The notes below the pieces were generated by a model, which made no database searches, was not told where the DNA came from, and was given only the letters and a program-made list of their open reading frames with translations. Below, piece after piece: positions 15,620 through 24,908 of a stretch of DNA of 64,000 nucleotides. Location of the stretch: contig NZ_CP014228.1 in assembly GCF_001553565.1 (NCBI RefSeq), forward strand, positions 2,976,001-3,040,000, in the 5' to 3' direction. The first letter of the stretch is position 1; every line of letters starts with the position of its first letter. The stretch comes from Actinomyces radicidentis. GTDB taxonomy: Bacteria; Actinomycetota; Actinomycetes; Actinomycetales; Actinomycetaceae. The position numbers and the translations under genes were made by a program.

Positions 15620-17966
15620 TGACGCTCACGCTGGACAGCGCCATGGCGAGCGCGGCCAGCATCGGGGAGAGCAGGACCCCGAGCCACGGGTAGAGGACGC
15701 CCGCGGCCACCGGGATCCCGATCGCGTTGTAGATGAAGGCGAAGACGAGGTTCTGGCGGATGTTGCCCATCGTCGCCCGCGACAGGCGGCGGGCGCGCGC
15801 GATGCCGGTGAGCTCGCCGGACAGGAGGGTCACGCCGGCCGACTCCATGGCGACGTCGGTGCCGGTGCCCATGGCGAGGCCGACCGCGGCGGCGGCGAGC
15901 GCGGGGGCGTCGTTGACGCCGTCACCCGCCATGGCCACGACGTGCCCGGCACGGGTGAGCTCGGTGACGACGTCGGCCTTGTCCTGGGGACGGACGTCAG
16001 CGCGGACCTCGTCGATGCCGAGGCGCTCAGCGACGGCGCGGGCCGTGGCGGCGTTGTCGCCGGTGAGCATGACGACGTGGACGCCCTCGTCAGCGAGGTC
16101 CGAGAGGGCCTGCGGGGTGGACTCCTTGACCGGGTCGGCGATGGCGAGGATCGCGGCGGGGGCGTCGTCGACGGTGAGGAAGACCGCGGTGGCGCCGGAG
16201 GCGCGCAGGGCGTCGGCCCGCTCCTGCAGCTCGGCCCGCTGGGCGTCGTCGGAGGCGGCCAGAGCGAGTCCGGCGTTGCCGACGGTGACGGCACGACCCT
16301 CGACGGTGGCGGTGACGCCGCCGCCGGAGGTGGAGGCGAAGTCGGTCGAGGCGGGGACGTCGAGGCCGGCGTCGGCGGCCGCCTCGACGACGGCGCGGGC
16401 GAGCGGGTGCTCGGAGCCGCGCTCGACGGCGGCGGCCAGCCGCAGGGCATCATCGCGAGTCGTGTCACCGAGGGTGACGACCTCGGTGACGGTGGGGCGC
16501 CCCTCGGTGAGGGTGCCGGTCTTGTCGACGACGAGGGTGTCGACCTTCTCGAGGGTCTCGAGGGCCTCGGCGTCGCGGACGAGGACGCCCTCCTTCGCGC
16601 CGCGGCCCACGCCCACCATGATCGACATGGGGGTGGCGAGGCCCAGCGCGCAGGGGCAGGCGATGATGAGGACGGAGACGGCGACGACGAGGGCGTGGGC
16701 GAGGCGCGGCTCAGGCCCGACGGCGAGCCAGATCGCGAGGGCGAGGAGCGCGATGCCGATGACGACGGGGACGAAGACGGCCGAGACCTTGTCGACGAGG
16801 CCCTGGATGGGGGCGCGAGAGCGCTGCGCGGAGGCGACGAGGTCGACGATCTGGGAGAGCATCGAGTCGCTGCCGAGCTTCTCGGCGCGCACGAGCAGCG
16901 AGCCGGAGGCGTTGACGGTGCCGCCGACGACCGCGTCACCCTCCTCCTTGCTCACGGGCAGGGACTCGCCGGTCACCATGGACTCGTCGACGCTGGAGCG
17001 GCCCTCGGTGACGGTGCCGTCCACGGGGATCTTGTCCCCGGGGCGGACGCGGACGACGTCGCCGGGGACGAGCTGCTCGACGGGCACCTCGGACTCGGTG
17101 CCGTCCTCACCGACGCGGATCGCGGTGGCCGGGGCGAGGTCCATGAGGGCGCGGATGGCGCCGGAGGTGGTCTCGCGGGCGCGCAGCTCGAGGACCTGAC
17201 CGAGGGCGACGAGGGCGACGATGACGGCGGCGGCCTCGAAGTAGACCTCGACGCGACCGTCCTCGCGCATCGACGCCGGGAAGAGGCCGGGGGCGAGGAG
17301 ACCGACGAGGCTGTAGAGGTACGCGGCCGCGACACCGAGCGAGACGAGGGTGAACATGTTGAGCGAGCGGTGACGCACGCTGGCGACGCCGCGCTGGAAG
17401 AAGGGCAGCGCGGCCCACAGGACCACGGGGGTCGCGAGGGCGAACTGGATCCACTGCGAGACGGCGGCCGGGATGGCGGCGTCCCAGGCCGGGACGAAGG
17501 GCACGAGCATCGTGAGGACGAGGATCGGGACCGCGAGGGCCGCGGAGATCCACATGCGGCGGCGCATGTCGGCGAGCTCGGGGTTGGGGCCGTCGTCCGA
17601 GCTGGGGGCGATGGGCTCCAGCGCCATGCCGCACTTCGGGCAGGAGCCCGGGTGGTCCTCACGGATCTCGGGGTGCATGGGGCACGTGTAGACGACGCCC
17701 TCCACGGCCGGCGTGGCGACTGTGGGCTCCCCCGTGCCGGTGTCGTGCTGGTGGGCATGGTGGTGAGCGTGGTCGTCACCGGGGTGGTCGTGGTGGGCGT
17801 GCTCACCGTGCGAGTGCGAGCCGGGGGCGGCGGCCTCGTCAGCGGGAGCCAGGTTCATGCCGCACTCGGGGCACTGCCCGGGGCCGTCCTGCCGCACCTC
17901 CGGGTGCATCGGGCAGGTCCACACCTCCGGCGTCGGTTCGTGGTGGGCGTGCGAGTGGGTGCTCAT
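15582..17966 (-). CDS. copA: copper-translocating P1B-type ATPase
   Basis: This 794-residue ATPase exports copper from the cytosol. Its N-terminus carries two heavy-metal-binding domains ([20 protein letters not shown] at residues 18-37 and [20 protein letters not shown] near residues 94-113) joined by a His-rich linker, instead of the usual CxxC HMA domains. The transmembrane metal site is [11 protein letters not shown], the phosphorylated Asp is in DKTGTLTEG, and TGDN and [10 protein letters not shown] follow. The ATG at 17966 is preceded by GAAGGAG with six-base spacing; an earlier GTG ten codons upstream is rejected. A CsoR-like operator overlaps the promoter just upstream. No copZ or csoR gene is adjacent. 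Confidence 0.92.
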   Translation of the reverse strand: MSTHSHAHHEPTPEVWTCPMHPEVRQDGPGQCPECGMNLAPADEAAAPGSHSHGEHAHHDHPGDDHAHHHAHQHDTGTGEPTVATPAVEGVVYTCPMHPEIREDHPGSCPKCGMALEPIAPSSDDGPNPELADMRRRMWISAALAVPILVLTMLVPFVPAWDAAIPAAVSQWIQFALATPVVLWAALPFFQRGVASVRHRSLNMFTLVSLGVAAAYLYSLVGLLAPGLFPASMREDGRVEVYFEAAAVIVALVALGQVLELRARETTSGAIRALMDLAPATAIRVGEDGTESEVPVEQLVPGDVVRVRPGDKIPVDGTVTEGRSSVDESMVTGESLPVSKEEGDAVVGGTVNASGSLLVRAEKLGSDSMLSQIVDLVASAQRSRAPIQGLVDKVSAVFVPVVIGIALLALAIWLAVGPEPRLAHALVVAVSVLIIACPCALGLATPMSIMVGVGRGAKEGVLVRDAEALETLEKVDTLVVDKTGTLTEGRPTVTEVVTLGDTTRDDALRLAAAVERGSEHPLARAVVEAAADAGLDVPASTDFASTSGGGVTATVEGRAVTVGNAGLALAASDDAQRAELQERADALRASGATAVFLTVDDAPAAILAIADPVKESTPQALSDLADEGVHVVMLTGDNAATARAVAERLGIDEVRADVRPQDKADVVTELTRAGHVVAMAGDGVNDAPALAAAAVGLAMGTGTDVAMESAGVTLLSGELTGIARARRLSRATMGNIRQNLVFAFIYNAIGIPVAAGVLYPWLGVLLSPMLAALAMALSSVSVISNAARLRSVRL

Positions 17967-17994
17967 GCGGTACTCCTTCGGTCGTTGGACAACC

Positions 17995-18000
17995 ACTATA
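17995..18000 (-). promoter_or_regulatory. copA -10 element
   Basis: TATAGT on the minus strand lies 28 bases before the copA ATG, leaving a short leader with a strong Shine-Dalgarno sequence. The operator at 18005-18021 fills the spacer upstream. Confidence 0.5.
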
Positions 18001-18004
18001 ACCC

Positions 18005-18021
18005 CTACCCCCTACGGGTAT
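18005..18021 (-). promoter_or_regulatory. CsoR-like copper operator
   Basis: The minus strand reads ATACCCGTAGGGGGTAG, an ATACCC-N4-GGGGTA pseudo-palindrome of the kind bound by the copper-sensing repressor CsoR. It lies directly upstream of the -10 of copA, so a bound repressor would block RNA polymerase. The regulator gene is not in this window. Confidence 0.6.
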
Positions 18022-18101
18022 ATTCCCGAGCGATCCGCCTGACGCGACGGCGGCGTCGTCACCCGGCGCGGGTGGCGGCGCCGCCGTCGAAGGACCCGTA
18101 C

Positions 18102-18602
18102 TCAGCCGATGGCGTCGACCTCGTGACAGCCGTTGGCGCGGAAGATCGCGCGCATCGCCTCGTTGCGAGGGTCGGTGGAGTCGACGTAGCGCTCGGCCTT
18201 GACGGCGCGCAGGCGCCCCATGCCCCAGCGGTGAAGACGGCGCCCAGCGCCCTGCCCGCGCCGCTCGGGGACGACGCCGAGGTAGAAGATCGTGCCGGTC
18301 TCGGGATGCCCCGGGAAGGTCTGAGGCAGGACGACGCCGATCTCGCCGTCGTCGTCGGAGAGGACGACCCAGCGCTCGGCGACGAAGGCCGGCCCGGCCG
18401 CCTCGATGAGCTCGCGCAGGTCCGAGACCGCGGACTCCGGCGTGCTCGTCTCGAAGGGGTCTCCCTCGCTCGCGCGGAGCATCACGCCGGAGAATGCCTC
18501 CTCGCCGAGCTCGGCGAGGCTGGTCGTGCGCCAGCCCGCGGGAAGCGGCTCGAAGTCGGGCAGGTGGGCGATGGAGCGCTCGACGCGGATCTTCTCAGTC
18601 AT
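18102..18602 (-). CDS. GNAT-family N-acetyltransferase
   Basis: This 166-residue enzyme transfers an acetyl group from acetyl-CoA to an unknown amine. GTIFYLGVVPERRGQGAGRRLH near residues 109-130 contains the acetyl-CoA-binding R/Q-x-x-G-x-G/A motif (shown here as RRGQGAG), and a C-terminal DPRNEAMRAIFRANGCHEV matches motif B. The ATG at 18602 is chosen from family length; an ATG three codons upstream is equally possible and neither has a clear ribosome site. The gene lies 55 bp after the hydrolase gene on the same strand and may share its transcript from miaB. Confidence 0.78.
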   Translation of the reverse strand: MTEKIRVERSIAHLPDFEPLPAGWRTTSLAELGEEAFSGVMLRASEGDPFETSTPESAVSDLRELIEAAGPAFVAERWVVLSDDDGEIGVVLPQTFPGHPETGTIFYLGVVPERRGQGAGRRLHRWGMGRLRAVKAERYVDSTDPRNEAMRAIFRANGCHEVDAIG

Positions 18603-18657
18603 CGCACCCATCGTCGGCGGGGGCGCGAGCCCGGTCAAGCCGGGCGCAGCAGGACCG

Positions 18658-19470
18658 TCAGAGGATGCCCGTGCGCGCGAGGTGGGCGCGGGTCGCGGCG
18701 AGCGCCGTCGCGAGGTCGGTGGCGTGGAAGCCGTGCTGGGCGCCGTTGACGCGCAGGAGCCGCGCGTCCGGGATGACGTCCGCGGCCCGCTCGGACCACG
18801 TGAGCGGGACGAGCGGGTCGTGCGTGCCGTGGACGAGGAGCGTGGGCGCGGTGACGCGGGCGAGCTCGGCGTCGACGTCGAGGTCCCAGACGTCCGCGGC
18901 GTAGCGGCGTCCGAGGAGCTGCCCCATCCAGGTGAAGGTCTCGCCGACGGCGTCGAGGGAGCCCAGGCCCCGGTGGAGGTCGTCGGTGATGCACAGGGCC
19001 GGGTACCAGGCGACGACCGAGGCGACGGACTCGGGCCGCCGCGCGGCCGTGTACAGGCTGACGGCGCCGCCCTGCGACTGACCGACCAGCGCGAGCCGGG
19101 TCGCGTCGACGGCGCCCCACTCACCCTCGCCGGAGGCGGAGCCGGCGAGCGCGGCGTCGATGACGTCCGCGAGGTCGGCGATCTCGGTGAGGACGGACAT
19201 GCCGGTCATGTCACCCGCGGCGGAGCCGCCGCGGAAGGTGAAGCGGTAGGTGGCGGCGCCGGCCTCCGCGAGGTCGTCGGCGACCGGCTGGGTGCGGGTG
19301 AGGTCGGAGCGGAAGCCGTGGCTGACGACGACGAGCGGCGGGCGTGCGCCCGACGGCGCGGCCACCGCGTCCTCGCCGGTGAGCGCCAGCTCGGCCGGGC
19401 GGCTGAGGACGCCGTCGAGGACGCCGCCCTCGCGGGTGGGGACGGTGAGCGGGACGCGGAGGACGGGCAC
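18658..19470 (-). CDS. alpha/beta hydrolase
   Basis: This 270-residue serine hydrolase has the nucleophile elbow GQSQGG near residue 138, an acid in LLVHGTHDPLVPL near residue 218 and the catalytic His in GAQHGFHA near residue 247. VVVSHGFRSD supplies the oxyanion hole. No signal peptide is seen, so it acts in the cytosol. The set is typical of BAAT/acyl-transferase-like or dienelactone-hydrolase-like esterases; the substrate is unknown. It begins 18 bp after the miaB stop on the same strand and is probably co-transcribed. Confidence 0.82.
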   Translation of the reverse strand: MPVLRVPLTVPTREGGVLDGVLSRPAELALTGEDAVAAPSGARPPLVVVSHGFRSDLTRTQPVADDLAEAGAATYRFTFRGGSAAGDMTGMSVLTEIADLADVIDAALAGSASGEGEWGAVDATRLALVGQSQGGAVSLYTAARRPESVASVVAWYPALCITDDLHRGLGSLDAVGETFTWMGQLLGRRYAADVWDLDVDAELARVTAPTLLVHGTHDPLVPLTWSERAADVIPDARLLRVNGAQHGFHATDLATALAATRAHLARTGIL

Positions 19471-19488
19471 GGAGGGTCTCCTCCGCGC

Positions 19489-21225
19489 TCAGATGGTGCG
19501 GGGCTCGGACAGGGCGGTGCGTCCGCCCATGTCCGGGGCGCCGACGCGCAGGGTCGGCAGGCCCAGGCTCACCGGGGCGGAGTCGGGCTCCGGGGTCGCG
19601 CAGGCCTCGGCCTGGTGGCGTTCCCAGGCGTCGCCGGCGCGGGTGCGGCGCACCTCGAACAGGGCCGGGCCGTCGTCGTACCAGACGCGGTCGCCGGCCT
19701 TGAGGGCCTCGTTCGCTGCGCGCTCCTCCTCGCTCAGCGCGGTGCCGCACAGGGCGGAGTCGGCGATGAGATTGTGCGGGGCGCCGTGCGTGACGCGCAC
19801 GGTCACCATGTCGCCGGGGCGCGGGGCGCCGCCTGCGTAGTCCTCGGCGTCGAGTCCGGCCGGAAGGGCGACGTGGACGAGGCGGTTGTCGGCGGCGCGG
19901 CCCGAGACGCGCGCGGTCGTGGCGTCACGGCGGCCCTCGCCCTCGGCGACGAGCACCTCGACGACCTTGCCCTCCTGCTTGACGTTCTCCTCGTGCGTGA
20001 TGCGGCGGACGAGCTCGTCGAGACGGCGGTAGCGGTCCTTGACGACGTCGACGGGGACGGGCGGCAGGTCGGCGGCGGGAGTGCCGGGGCGCGGGGAGTA
20101 CTCGAAGGTGAAGGCGGAGGCGAAGCGGGCCTTCTCGACGACGTCGAGCGTGGCCTGGAAGTCCTCCTCGGTCTCGCCGGGGAAGCCGACGATGATGTCG
20201 GTCGTGATGGCGGCGTCGGGCATGGCAGCGCGGACGTCGTCGAGGATCCGCAGGAACTTGGCGGAGCGGTAGGAGCGGCGCATGGCGCGCAGGACCCGGT
20301 CCGAGCCGGACTGCAGCGGCATGTGCAGGCTCGGCATGACCTCCGGGGTCTCGGCCATGGCGTCGATGACGTCCTGGGTGAAGGCGGCCGGGTGGGGGCT
20401 GGTGAAGCGGACGCGCTCGATGCCCTCGACGCCGCCGGCGGCGCGCAGGAGCTTGGCGAAGGCGCCGCGGTCGCCGAAGCCGACGCCGTAGGAGTTGACG
20501 TTCTGGCCGAGCAGGGTGACCTCGACGGCGCCCTGGTCCGCGACGGCCTCGATCTCGGCGAGGACGTCGCCGGGGCGGCGGTCGCGCTGCTTGCCGCGCA
20601 GCGAGGGCACGATGCAGAAGGTGCAGGTGTTGTTGCAGCCCACGGCGATGGAGATCCAGGCGGCGTAGACGGACTCGCGGCGGGTCGGCAGCGTGGACGG
20701 GAAGACCTTGAGGGACTCCGCAAGCTCGACGGCGGCCTCCGCGTTGTGGCGGGCGCGCTCGAGGAGCGCGGGCAGGACGTCGAGGTTGTGGGTGCCGAAG
20801 ACGACGTCGACCCACGGGGCCTTCTCGACGATCCCCTCGCCCATCTGCTGGGCGAGGCAGCCGGCGACGGCGATCTGCATGCCGGGGCGCTCGCGTTTGA
20901 CCGCGGCGAGCTGACCGAGGTTGCCGAAGAGGCGGGTGGCGGCGTTCTCGCGCACGGAGCAGGTGTTGATGATGACGACGTCGGCGCCGCTGTCACCGGC
21001 CTCGGTGGCTCGGGCGGCCGCGGCGGGCACGTCCTCGACGCGGCTGTAGCCGGCACCCTCGAGGAGACCGGCCATGTGCTCGGAGTCGTGGACGTTCATC
21101 TGGCAGCCCAGCGTGCGCACGTGGTACGTGCGGGGCAGGGCGCCGGCGGTCCCCGCGGCGGCGCCGTCCGTCGTCGCGGGGAGAGTCTCGGTCAGCGCGG
21201 TCGGAATCGTCTCAACGGTCGTCAT
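19489..21225 (-). CDS. miaB: tRNA-2-methylthio-N6-dimethylallyladenosine synthase
   Basis: MiaB is a radical-SAM enzyme that methylthiolates the A37 modified by MiaA. The 578-residue protein has an N-terminal UPF0004 domain whose three cluster cysteines are in [16 protein letters not shown] and VAGCLAQQM, a radical-SAM site [18 protein letters not shown] near residue 200, and a TRAM domain. About 85 residues extend beyond TRAM, including [18 protein letters not shown], which accounts for the length above the usual 440-510. The ATG at 21225 follows TAGACT by eight bases and is divergent from the aminotransferase gene. It is separated from recX and miaA by inserted metabolic genes. Confidence 0.95.
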   Translation of the reverse strand: MTTVETIPTALTETLPATTDGAAAGTAGALPRTYHVRTLGCQMNVHDSEHMAGLLEGAGYSRVEDVPAAAARATEAGDSGADVVIINTCSVRENAATRLFGNLGQLAAVKRERPGMQIAVAGCLAQQMGEGIVEKAPWVDVVFGTHNLDVLPALLERARHNAEAAVELAESLKVFPSTLPTRRESVYAAWISIAVGCNNTCTFCIVPSLRGKQRDRRPGDVLAEIEAVADQGAVEVTLLGQNVNSYGVGFGDRGAFAKLLRAAGGVEGIERVRFTSPHPAAFTQDVIDAMAETPEVMPSLHMPLQSGSDRVLRAMRRSYRSAKFLRILDDVRAAMPDAAITTDIIVGFPGETEEDFQATLDVVEKARFASAFTFEYSPRPGTPAADLPPVPVDVVKDRYRRLDELVRRITHEENVKQEGKVVEVLVAEGEGRRDATTARVSGRAADNRLVHVALPAGLDAEDYAGGAPRPGDMVTVRVTHGAPHNLIADSALCGTALSEEERAANEALKAGDRVWYDDGPALFEVRRTRAGDAWERHQAEACATPEPDSAPVSLGLPTLRVGAPDMGGRTALSEPRTI

Positions 21226-21233
21226 CGCTAGGC

Positions 21234-21239
21234 AGTCTA
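21234..21239 (-). promoter_or_regulatory. -10 element of miaB
   Basis: TAGACT (minus strand) lies eight bases before the miaB ATG, which leaves at most a one- or two-base leader. No Shine-Dalgarno sequence is present. Confidence 0.45.
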
Positions 21240-21336
21240 GGGTTCGCGCCCCGGCGCCCCGAAGTCCCGGGGCACGAGACCTCGCCCACGCGGTCCCGCG
21301 GGCACGATCGGGGGGGCGGCCGCGGGCGCTCCGCCC

Positions 21337-21342
21337 TAGGAT
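21337..21342 (+). promoter_or_regulatory. -10 element, leaderless start of class IV aminotransferase
   Basis: TAGGAT lies six bases before the ATG at 21349. Confidence 0.55.
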
Positions 21343-21348
21343 CGGAGC

Positions 21349-22278
21349 ATGAGCAAAGACGCTTCCCTCATCCTCATCGACGACCCGGTGCGGCACGGCG
21401 ACGGCGAGGACGCGCGCTGCCCGGAGGGCCGCCGCCTTCGCCACGTCCCCTTCACGGAGCCGGCCCTCACCGTCCTCAACCTCGGCCTCGTCCGCGGCGA
21501 CGGGATCTTCGAGACCGTGAGCGTCGTCGACGGGGCCATCCAGGCCGCCGACGCCCACCAGGCGCGGTTCCTTCGCTCGGCGCGGATGCTCGACCTGCCC
21601 GAGCCGGACATCGAGGTCTTCCACAGCGCCGTCCTCACGGCCGCGGAGGACCTCGAGCACGTCACCGCCGACACGCAGGTGCTCGTCAAGGTCGTCATGA
21701 CCCGCGGCCTGGAGCCCCTCGACCCGGCCGGCCCTCCCCCGGCGCCGGTCGGCTGGGTGCTCGCGTGGGTCCCCGAGGGGCTCGAGGGGCCACGTGTGAG
21801 CGGACGCGACCTCGTCACCCTCAACCGGGGCCTCCCGCTCGGCGTCGGCGAGTCCGCGCCGTGGCTCCTCGTGGGCGCGAAGACCCTCTCCTACGCCGTC
21901 AACCAGGCGGTCACGCGCGAGGCCCGGCGCCGCGGCGCCGACGACGCCCTCCTCGTCACCTCCGACGGCTACGTCCTCGAGGGGCCGACGTGGAACGTCG
22001 TCCTCCTCATCGACGGCGTCGCCGTGACGCCCCGCCCCGAGGGCGGCCTCCTGCCGGGCACCACCCAGCGGGACCTGTTCCGGGTGCTCGAGGCGCGCGG
22101 GCTGCGCACCGAGCAGCGTGACGTACGCGTCGAGGAGCTCGAGCGGGCGAGCTCGGCGTGGATGACGGGCTCGGGGATCTACGCCGTCCCGGTGCGGCAC
22201 CTCGACGGGCGCGAGCTCGTCGTCGACGACGCGCTGACGGCGGGGCTCAACACGGCCCTCGCGGCGCGGCGCTCCTGA
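21349..22278 (+). CDS. class IV PLP-dependent enzyme, aminodeoxychorismate lyase-like
   Basis: This 309-residue fold-type IV PLP enzyme is either 4-amino-4-deoxychorismate lyase (PabC, folate synthesis) or a branched-chain/D-amino acid aminotransferase relative. [16 protein letters not shown] near residue 43 is the family entry motif, the Schiff-base Lys is in [14 protein letters not shown] near residue 182, and [13 protein letters not shown] holds the conserved Glu that contacts the cofactor nitrogen. The PabC assignment is preferred from the GDGIFET motif and a non-branched-chain active site, but is not proven. The start is fixed by TAGGAT six bases upstream. The gene is divergent from miaB; no other folate genes are near. 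Confidence 0.75.
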   Translation: MSKDASLILIDDPVRHGDGEDARCPEGRRLRHVPFTEPALTVLNLGLVRGDGIFETVSVVDGAIQAADAHQARFLRSARMLDLPEPDIEVFHSAVLTAAEDLEHVTADTQVLVKVVMTRGLEPLDPAGPPPAPVGWVLAWVPEGLEGPRVSGRDLVTLNRGLPLGVGESAPWLLVGAKTLSYAVNQAVTREARRRGADDALLVTSDGYVLEGPTWNVVLLIDGVAVTPRPEGGLLPGTTQRDLFRVLEARGLRTEQRDVRVEELERASSAWMTGSGIYAVPVRHLDGRELVVDDALTAGLNTALAARRS

Positions 22279-22485
22279 GCGCTCGGGACAGGCGGGGCGC
22301 CGCCCCGGGGCCCGGGCCGATGACGGCCCCGGTGGGGGCCAGGACGGGTCCGCCGGGGCCGTCCCGGCCCAGCCCGGAGGCCGGCGACGGGCGCCTGCGG
22401 AGCCTTGCACGGGACCCCGCAGGTGATTAGTTTTGCCCCGGAAAGAACTCGGCGGAGCCCGCCGACACCCCACGGAGGAACACCG
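22279..22485 (+). other. pabC-like / alpha-galactosidase intergenic region
   Basis: This 207-bp gap begins with several overlapping GC-rich inverted repeats (22300-22370) that may end the upstream transcript. It ends with a candidate promoter (22405-22433) and a GGAGGA ribosome site just before the ATG at 22486. Confidence 0.4.
22405..22433 (+). promoter_or_regulatory. candidate promoter of alpha-galactosidase gene
   Basis: TTGCAC and TAGTTT are separated by 17 bases, a sigma-70-like arrangement, with an AT-rich patch unusual for this region. The start codon lies 52 bases further down. No sugar-regulator operator was recognised. Confidence 0.4.
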
Positions 22486-24684
22486 ATGCCCCTCGCCCAC
22501 CTGCGTGCCGCCGGCACCTCCCTCGTCCTCGACCTCCTCGAGGACCGCCTCCCCGTCGTGCGCCACTGGGGCGCCGACCTCGGGGACCTCAGCGCCGAGG
22601 CCCTCGCCGACGTCGCCACCGCCTCCCGCACCGCCCTGGACGGCAACGCCCAGTGGATGGCCAACGACCTGCCCGTCCTCCCCCTCGCCTCCCTCGGCTG
22701 GTCCGCCCGCCCCGCCGTCGCCGTCGCCCGCGAGGACGGGTCCGGCACCTCCCCGCACCTCGGCGCCGTCACCCACGAGGTCACCGCCGAGGAGGGCCCG
22801 GCCGGCACCGTCCAGATCGTCCGCTCCTCCGGCACCGACGAGGCCGACGCCATCACCCTGTCCACCGAGATCCGCCTCGAGCCTGGCGGCCTCGTCCGCG
22901 TGCGCGCCGCCGTCACCGACGAGCGCCCCAGCACCGACGCCGCCACCCCCTTCGGCGGGCACGGCGACCTCCTCGTCACCGAGCTCACCCCCTACCTGCC
23001 GGTCCCCGACGCCGCCGACGAGCTCCTCGACATGGCCGGGCACCACATCTACGAGCGCCACCTCGTGCGCTCCGCCTTCGTCTCCGGCACGCACCTGCGC
23101 GAGTCCTGGGAGGGCCGCCCCGGGCACGACGCCGCCACCTGGCTCGCCGCCGGCCGCACCGGCTTCGGCTTCCGCACCGGCACCGTCCACGCCGTCCACC
23201 CCGCCTGGAGCGGCAACACCCGCTTCGCCGCCCTCAACCCCATGCAGGGCCGCCGCCTCCTCGGCGCCGGCGAGGCGCTCCTGCCCGGCGAGATCGTCCT
23301 CGGCCCCGGCGAGACCTACGAGACCCCCTGGGTCGCCTTCTCCTGGGGCGAGGGCCTCGACGCCGTCTCCCACCGCTCCCACGACTACCTGCGCAGCCTC
23401 CCCGCGCACCCGACCACCCCGCGGCCCGTCATCCTCAACACCTGGGAGGCCGTGTACTTCGACCACGACCTCGACAAGCTCAAGGCCCTCGCCCACCGCG
23501 CCGCCAGGGTCGGCATCGAGCGCTTCGTCCTCGACGACGGCTGGTTCGGCTCCCGCCGCGACGACACCTCGGGCCTGGGTGACTGGCAGGTCTCGGAGGA
23601 GATGTGGCCCCAGGGCCTGGAGCCCATCGCCTCCTACGTGCGCGACCTCGGCATGGAGTTCGGCCTCTGGTTCGAGCCCGAGTCCATCAACGTCGACTCC
23701 GAGCTCGCCCGCCGCCATCCCGAGTGGATCCTCTCCGACGGCGGCGAGGGCACCCCCGAGCACCGCCAGCAGCGCATCCTCGACCTCAACGCCCCCGGCG
23801 CCCTCGACTACCTCCTGGGCGAGATCTCCGACCTCGTCGAGCGGGTCGGCATCGACTACATCAAGTGGGACCACAACTCCCCCGCCGTCGGCGTCTCCCA
23901 CATGGTCGAGCCGCGCTCGGTGCGCCACGGCCGCAGCGGCGCCTCCGCCGTCCACGAGCAGACCCTCGCCCTCTACGAGCTCATGGACGCCCTGCGCGAG
24001 CGCCACCCCGGCCTCGAGATCGAGTCCTGCGCGGGCGGCGGCGGCCGCATCGACATGGGCGTCCTCGAGCACAGCCAGCGCGTGTGGACCTCGGACTCCA
24101 TCGACGCCCACGACCGCCAGGACATCCAGCGCGGCACCGTCCTCCTCATCCCGCCGGAGGTCATGGGCACCCACGTCGGCACCGCCCGCGCCCACACGAC
24201 CCTGCGCGACCTCGACGTCACCTTCCGCGCCGGCACCGCCCTGTGGGGCCACATGGGCGTCGAGTGGGACCTCACGAGCGCCGACGACGCCACGCTCGAC
24301 CTGCTCACCTCGATCATCGCCCTGCACAAGGAGCACCGCGACCTCCTGCACTCCGGGCGCACCGTCCACGCGGACACCGCCGTCGACGACGCGCTGCGCG
24401 TCGAGGGCGTCGTCGCCACCGACGGCTCGGAGGCGCTCTACGAGCTCGCGGCCATCGGCCAGACGGTCGCCTGGCCGGCCTCGCCGCAGCCCCTGCCCGG
24501 CCTCGACCCCGAGCGCAGCTACCGCGTCGAGCTCGCAACCCCGGCCTACCCGGAGCTGAACAGGCCCGCCGGATGGATGGCCGAGGGCGTCACGCTGCCG
24601 GGCGCCTACCTCACGACGGTCGGCATCGGCCTGCCCGGTCTGCACCCGGACCACCTCGTCCTCGTCCGCGCGACCGCGGTCTGA
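22486..24684 (+). CDS. alpha-galactosidase, glycoside hydrolase family 36
   Basis: This 732-residue enzyme hydrolyses terminal alpha-1,6-galactose from melibiose or raffinose-type sugars. An N-terminal beta-sandwich (to about residue 320) is followed by the catalytic barrel. [14 protein letters not shown] is near residue 347, the nucleophile Asp is in [10 protein letters not shown] near residue 463, and the acid/base Asp is in [13 protein letters not shown] near residue 532. There is no signal peptide, so the enzyme is cytosolic and depends on sugar uptake encoded elsewhere. The ATG at 22486 has GGAGGA seven bases upstream. No transporter or regulator lies next to it. Confidence 0.93.
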   Translation: MPLAHLRAAGTSLVLDLLEDRLPVVRHWGADLGDLSAEALADVATASRTALDGNAQWMANDLPVLPLASLGWSARPAVAVAREDGSGTSPHLGAVTHEVTAEEGPAGTVQIVRSSGTDEADAITLSTEIRLEPGGLVRVRAAVTDERPSTDAATPFGGHGDLLVTELTPYLPVPDAADELLDMAGHHIYERHLVRSAFVSGTHLRESWEGRPGHDAATWLAAGRTGFGFRTGTVHAVHPAWSGNTRFAALNPMQGRRLLGAGEALLPGEIVLGPGETYETPWVAFSWGEGLDAVSHRSHDYLRSLPAHPTTPRPVILNTWEAVYFDHDLDKLKALAHRAARVGIERFVLDDGWFGSRRDDTSGLGDWQVSEEMWPQGLEPIASYVRDLGMEFGLWFEPESINVDSELARRHPEWILSDGGEGTPEHRQQRILDLNAPGALDYLLGEISDLVERVGIDYIKWDHNSPAVGVSHMVEPRSVRHGRSGASAVHEQTLALYELMDALRERHPGLEIESCAGGGGRIDMGVLEHSQRVWTSDSIDAHDRQDIQRGTVLLIPPEVMGTHVGTARAHTTLRDLDVTFRAGTALWGHMGVEWDLTSADDATLDLLTSIIALHKEHRDLLHSGRTVHADTAVDDALRVEGVVATDGSEALYELAAIGQTVAWPASPQPLPGLDPERSYRVELATPAYPELNRPAGWMAEGVTLPGAYLTTVGIGLPGLHPDHLVLVRATAV

Positions 24685-24792
24685 CCCCGCCTGCGGGGAC
24701 CGCTCCGAAGGCGGGGCGCCGGTGCCGCCGTCGGGTCGGGCCCGCGAGCGCCGCGGCCTCACCGCCGGTCCCGCCCTGCCTGGCCACGCCGG

Positions 24793-24820
24793 GACGGCGC
24801 GCATCCTTATGCGCGCCGTC
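24793..24820 (+). terminator. hairpin after alpha-galactosidase gene
   Basis: A perfect 12-bp stem (GACGGCGCGCAT and its complement) closes a CCTT loop, 108 bases after the stop codon. No long T tract follows, so it may terminate weakly or act with Rho. Confidence 0.6.
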
Positions 24821-24870
24821 GCAGCGTTTCCCAGGTGCGTCACCTGTCACACGGAGGACATGTCCGACCT

Positions 24871-24876
24871 TAGGAT
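24871..24876 (+). promoter_or_regulatory. gcvP: candidate -10 of gcvPTH operon
   Basis: TAGGAT lies 32 bases before the gcvP ATG, leaving a leader of about 25 bases that contains the GGAGG ribosome site. A 10-bp palindrome, GGACATGTCC (24856-24865), sits just upstream and could bind a regulator. No glycine riboswitch fits in this short leader. Confidence 0.4.
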
Positions 24877-24908
24877 GTGACCCGGTTCATCCCCGACCGG
24901 AGGTCACG

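Noticed and set aside
21226-24843. Very long minus-strand frame continuing upstream of miaB across the aminotransferase and alpha-galactosidase genes
   Set aside because: It mirrors the GC-rich third positions of real plus-strand genes, is low in complexity and has no recognisable domain; miaB clearly starts at 21225.
24685-24908. Glycine riboswitch before gcvP
   Set aside because: The predicted leader is only about 25 bases and no tandem glycine aptamer core could be recognised; the 12-bp hairpin upstream looks like a terminator of the preceding gene.
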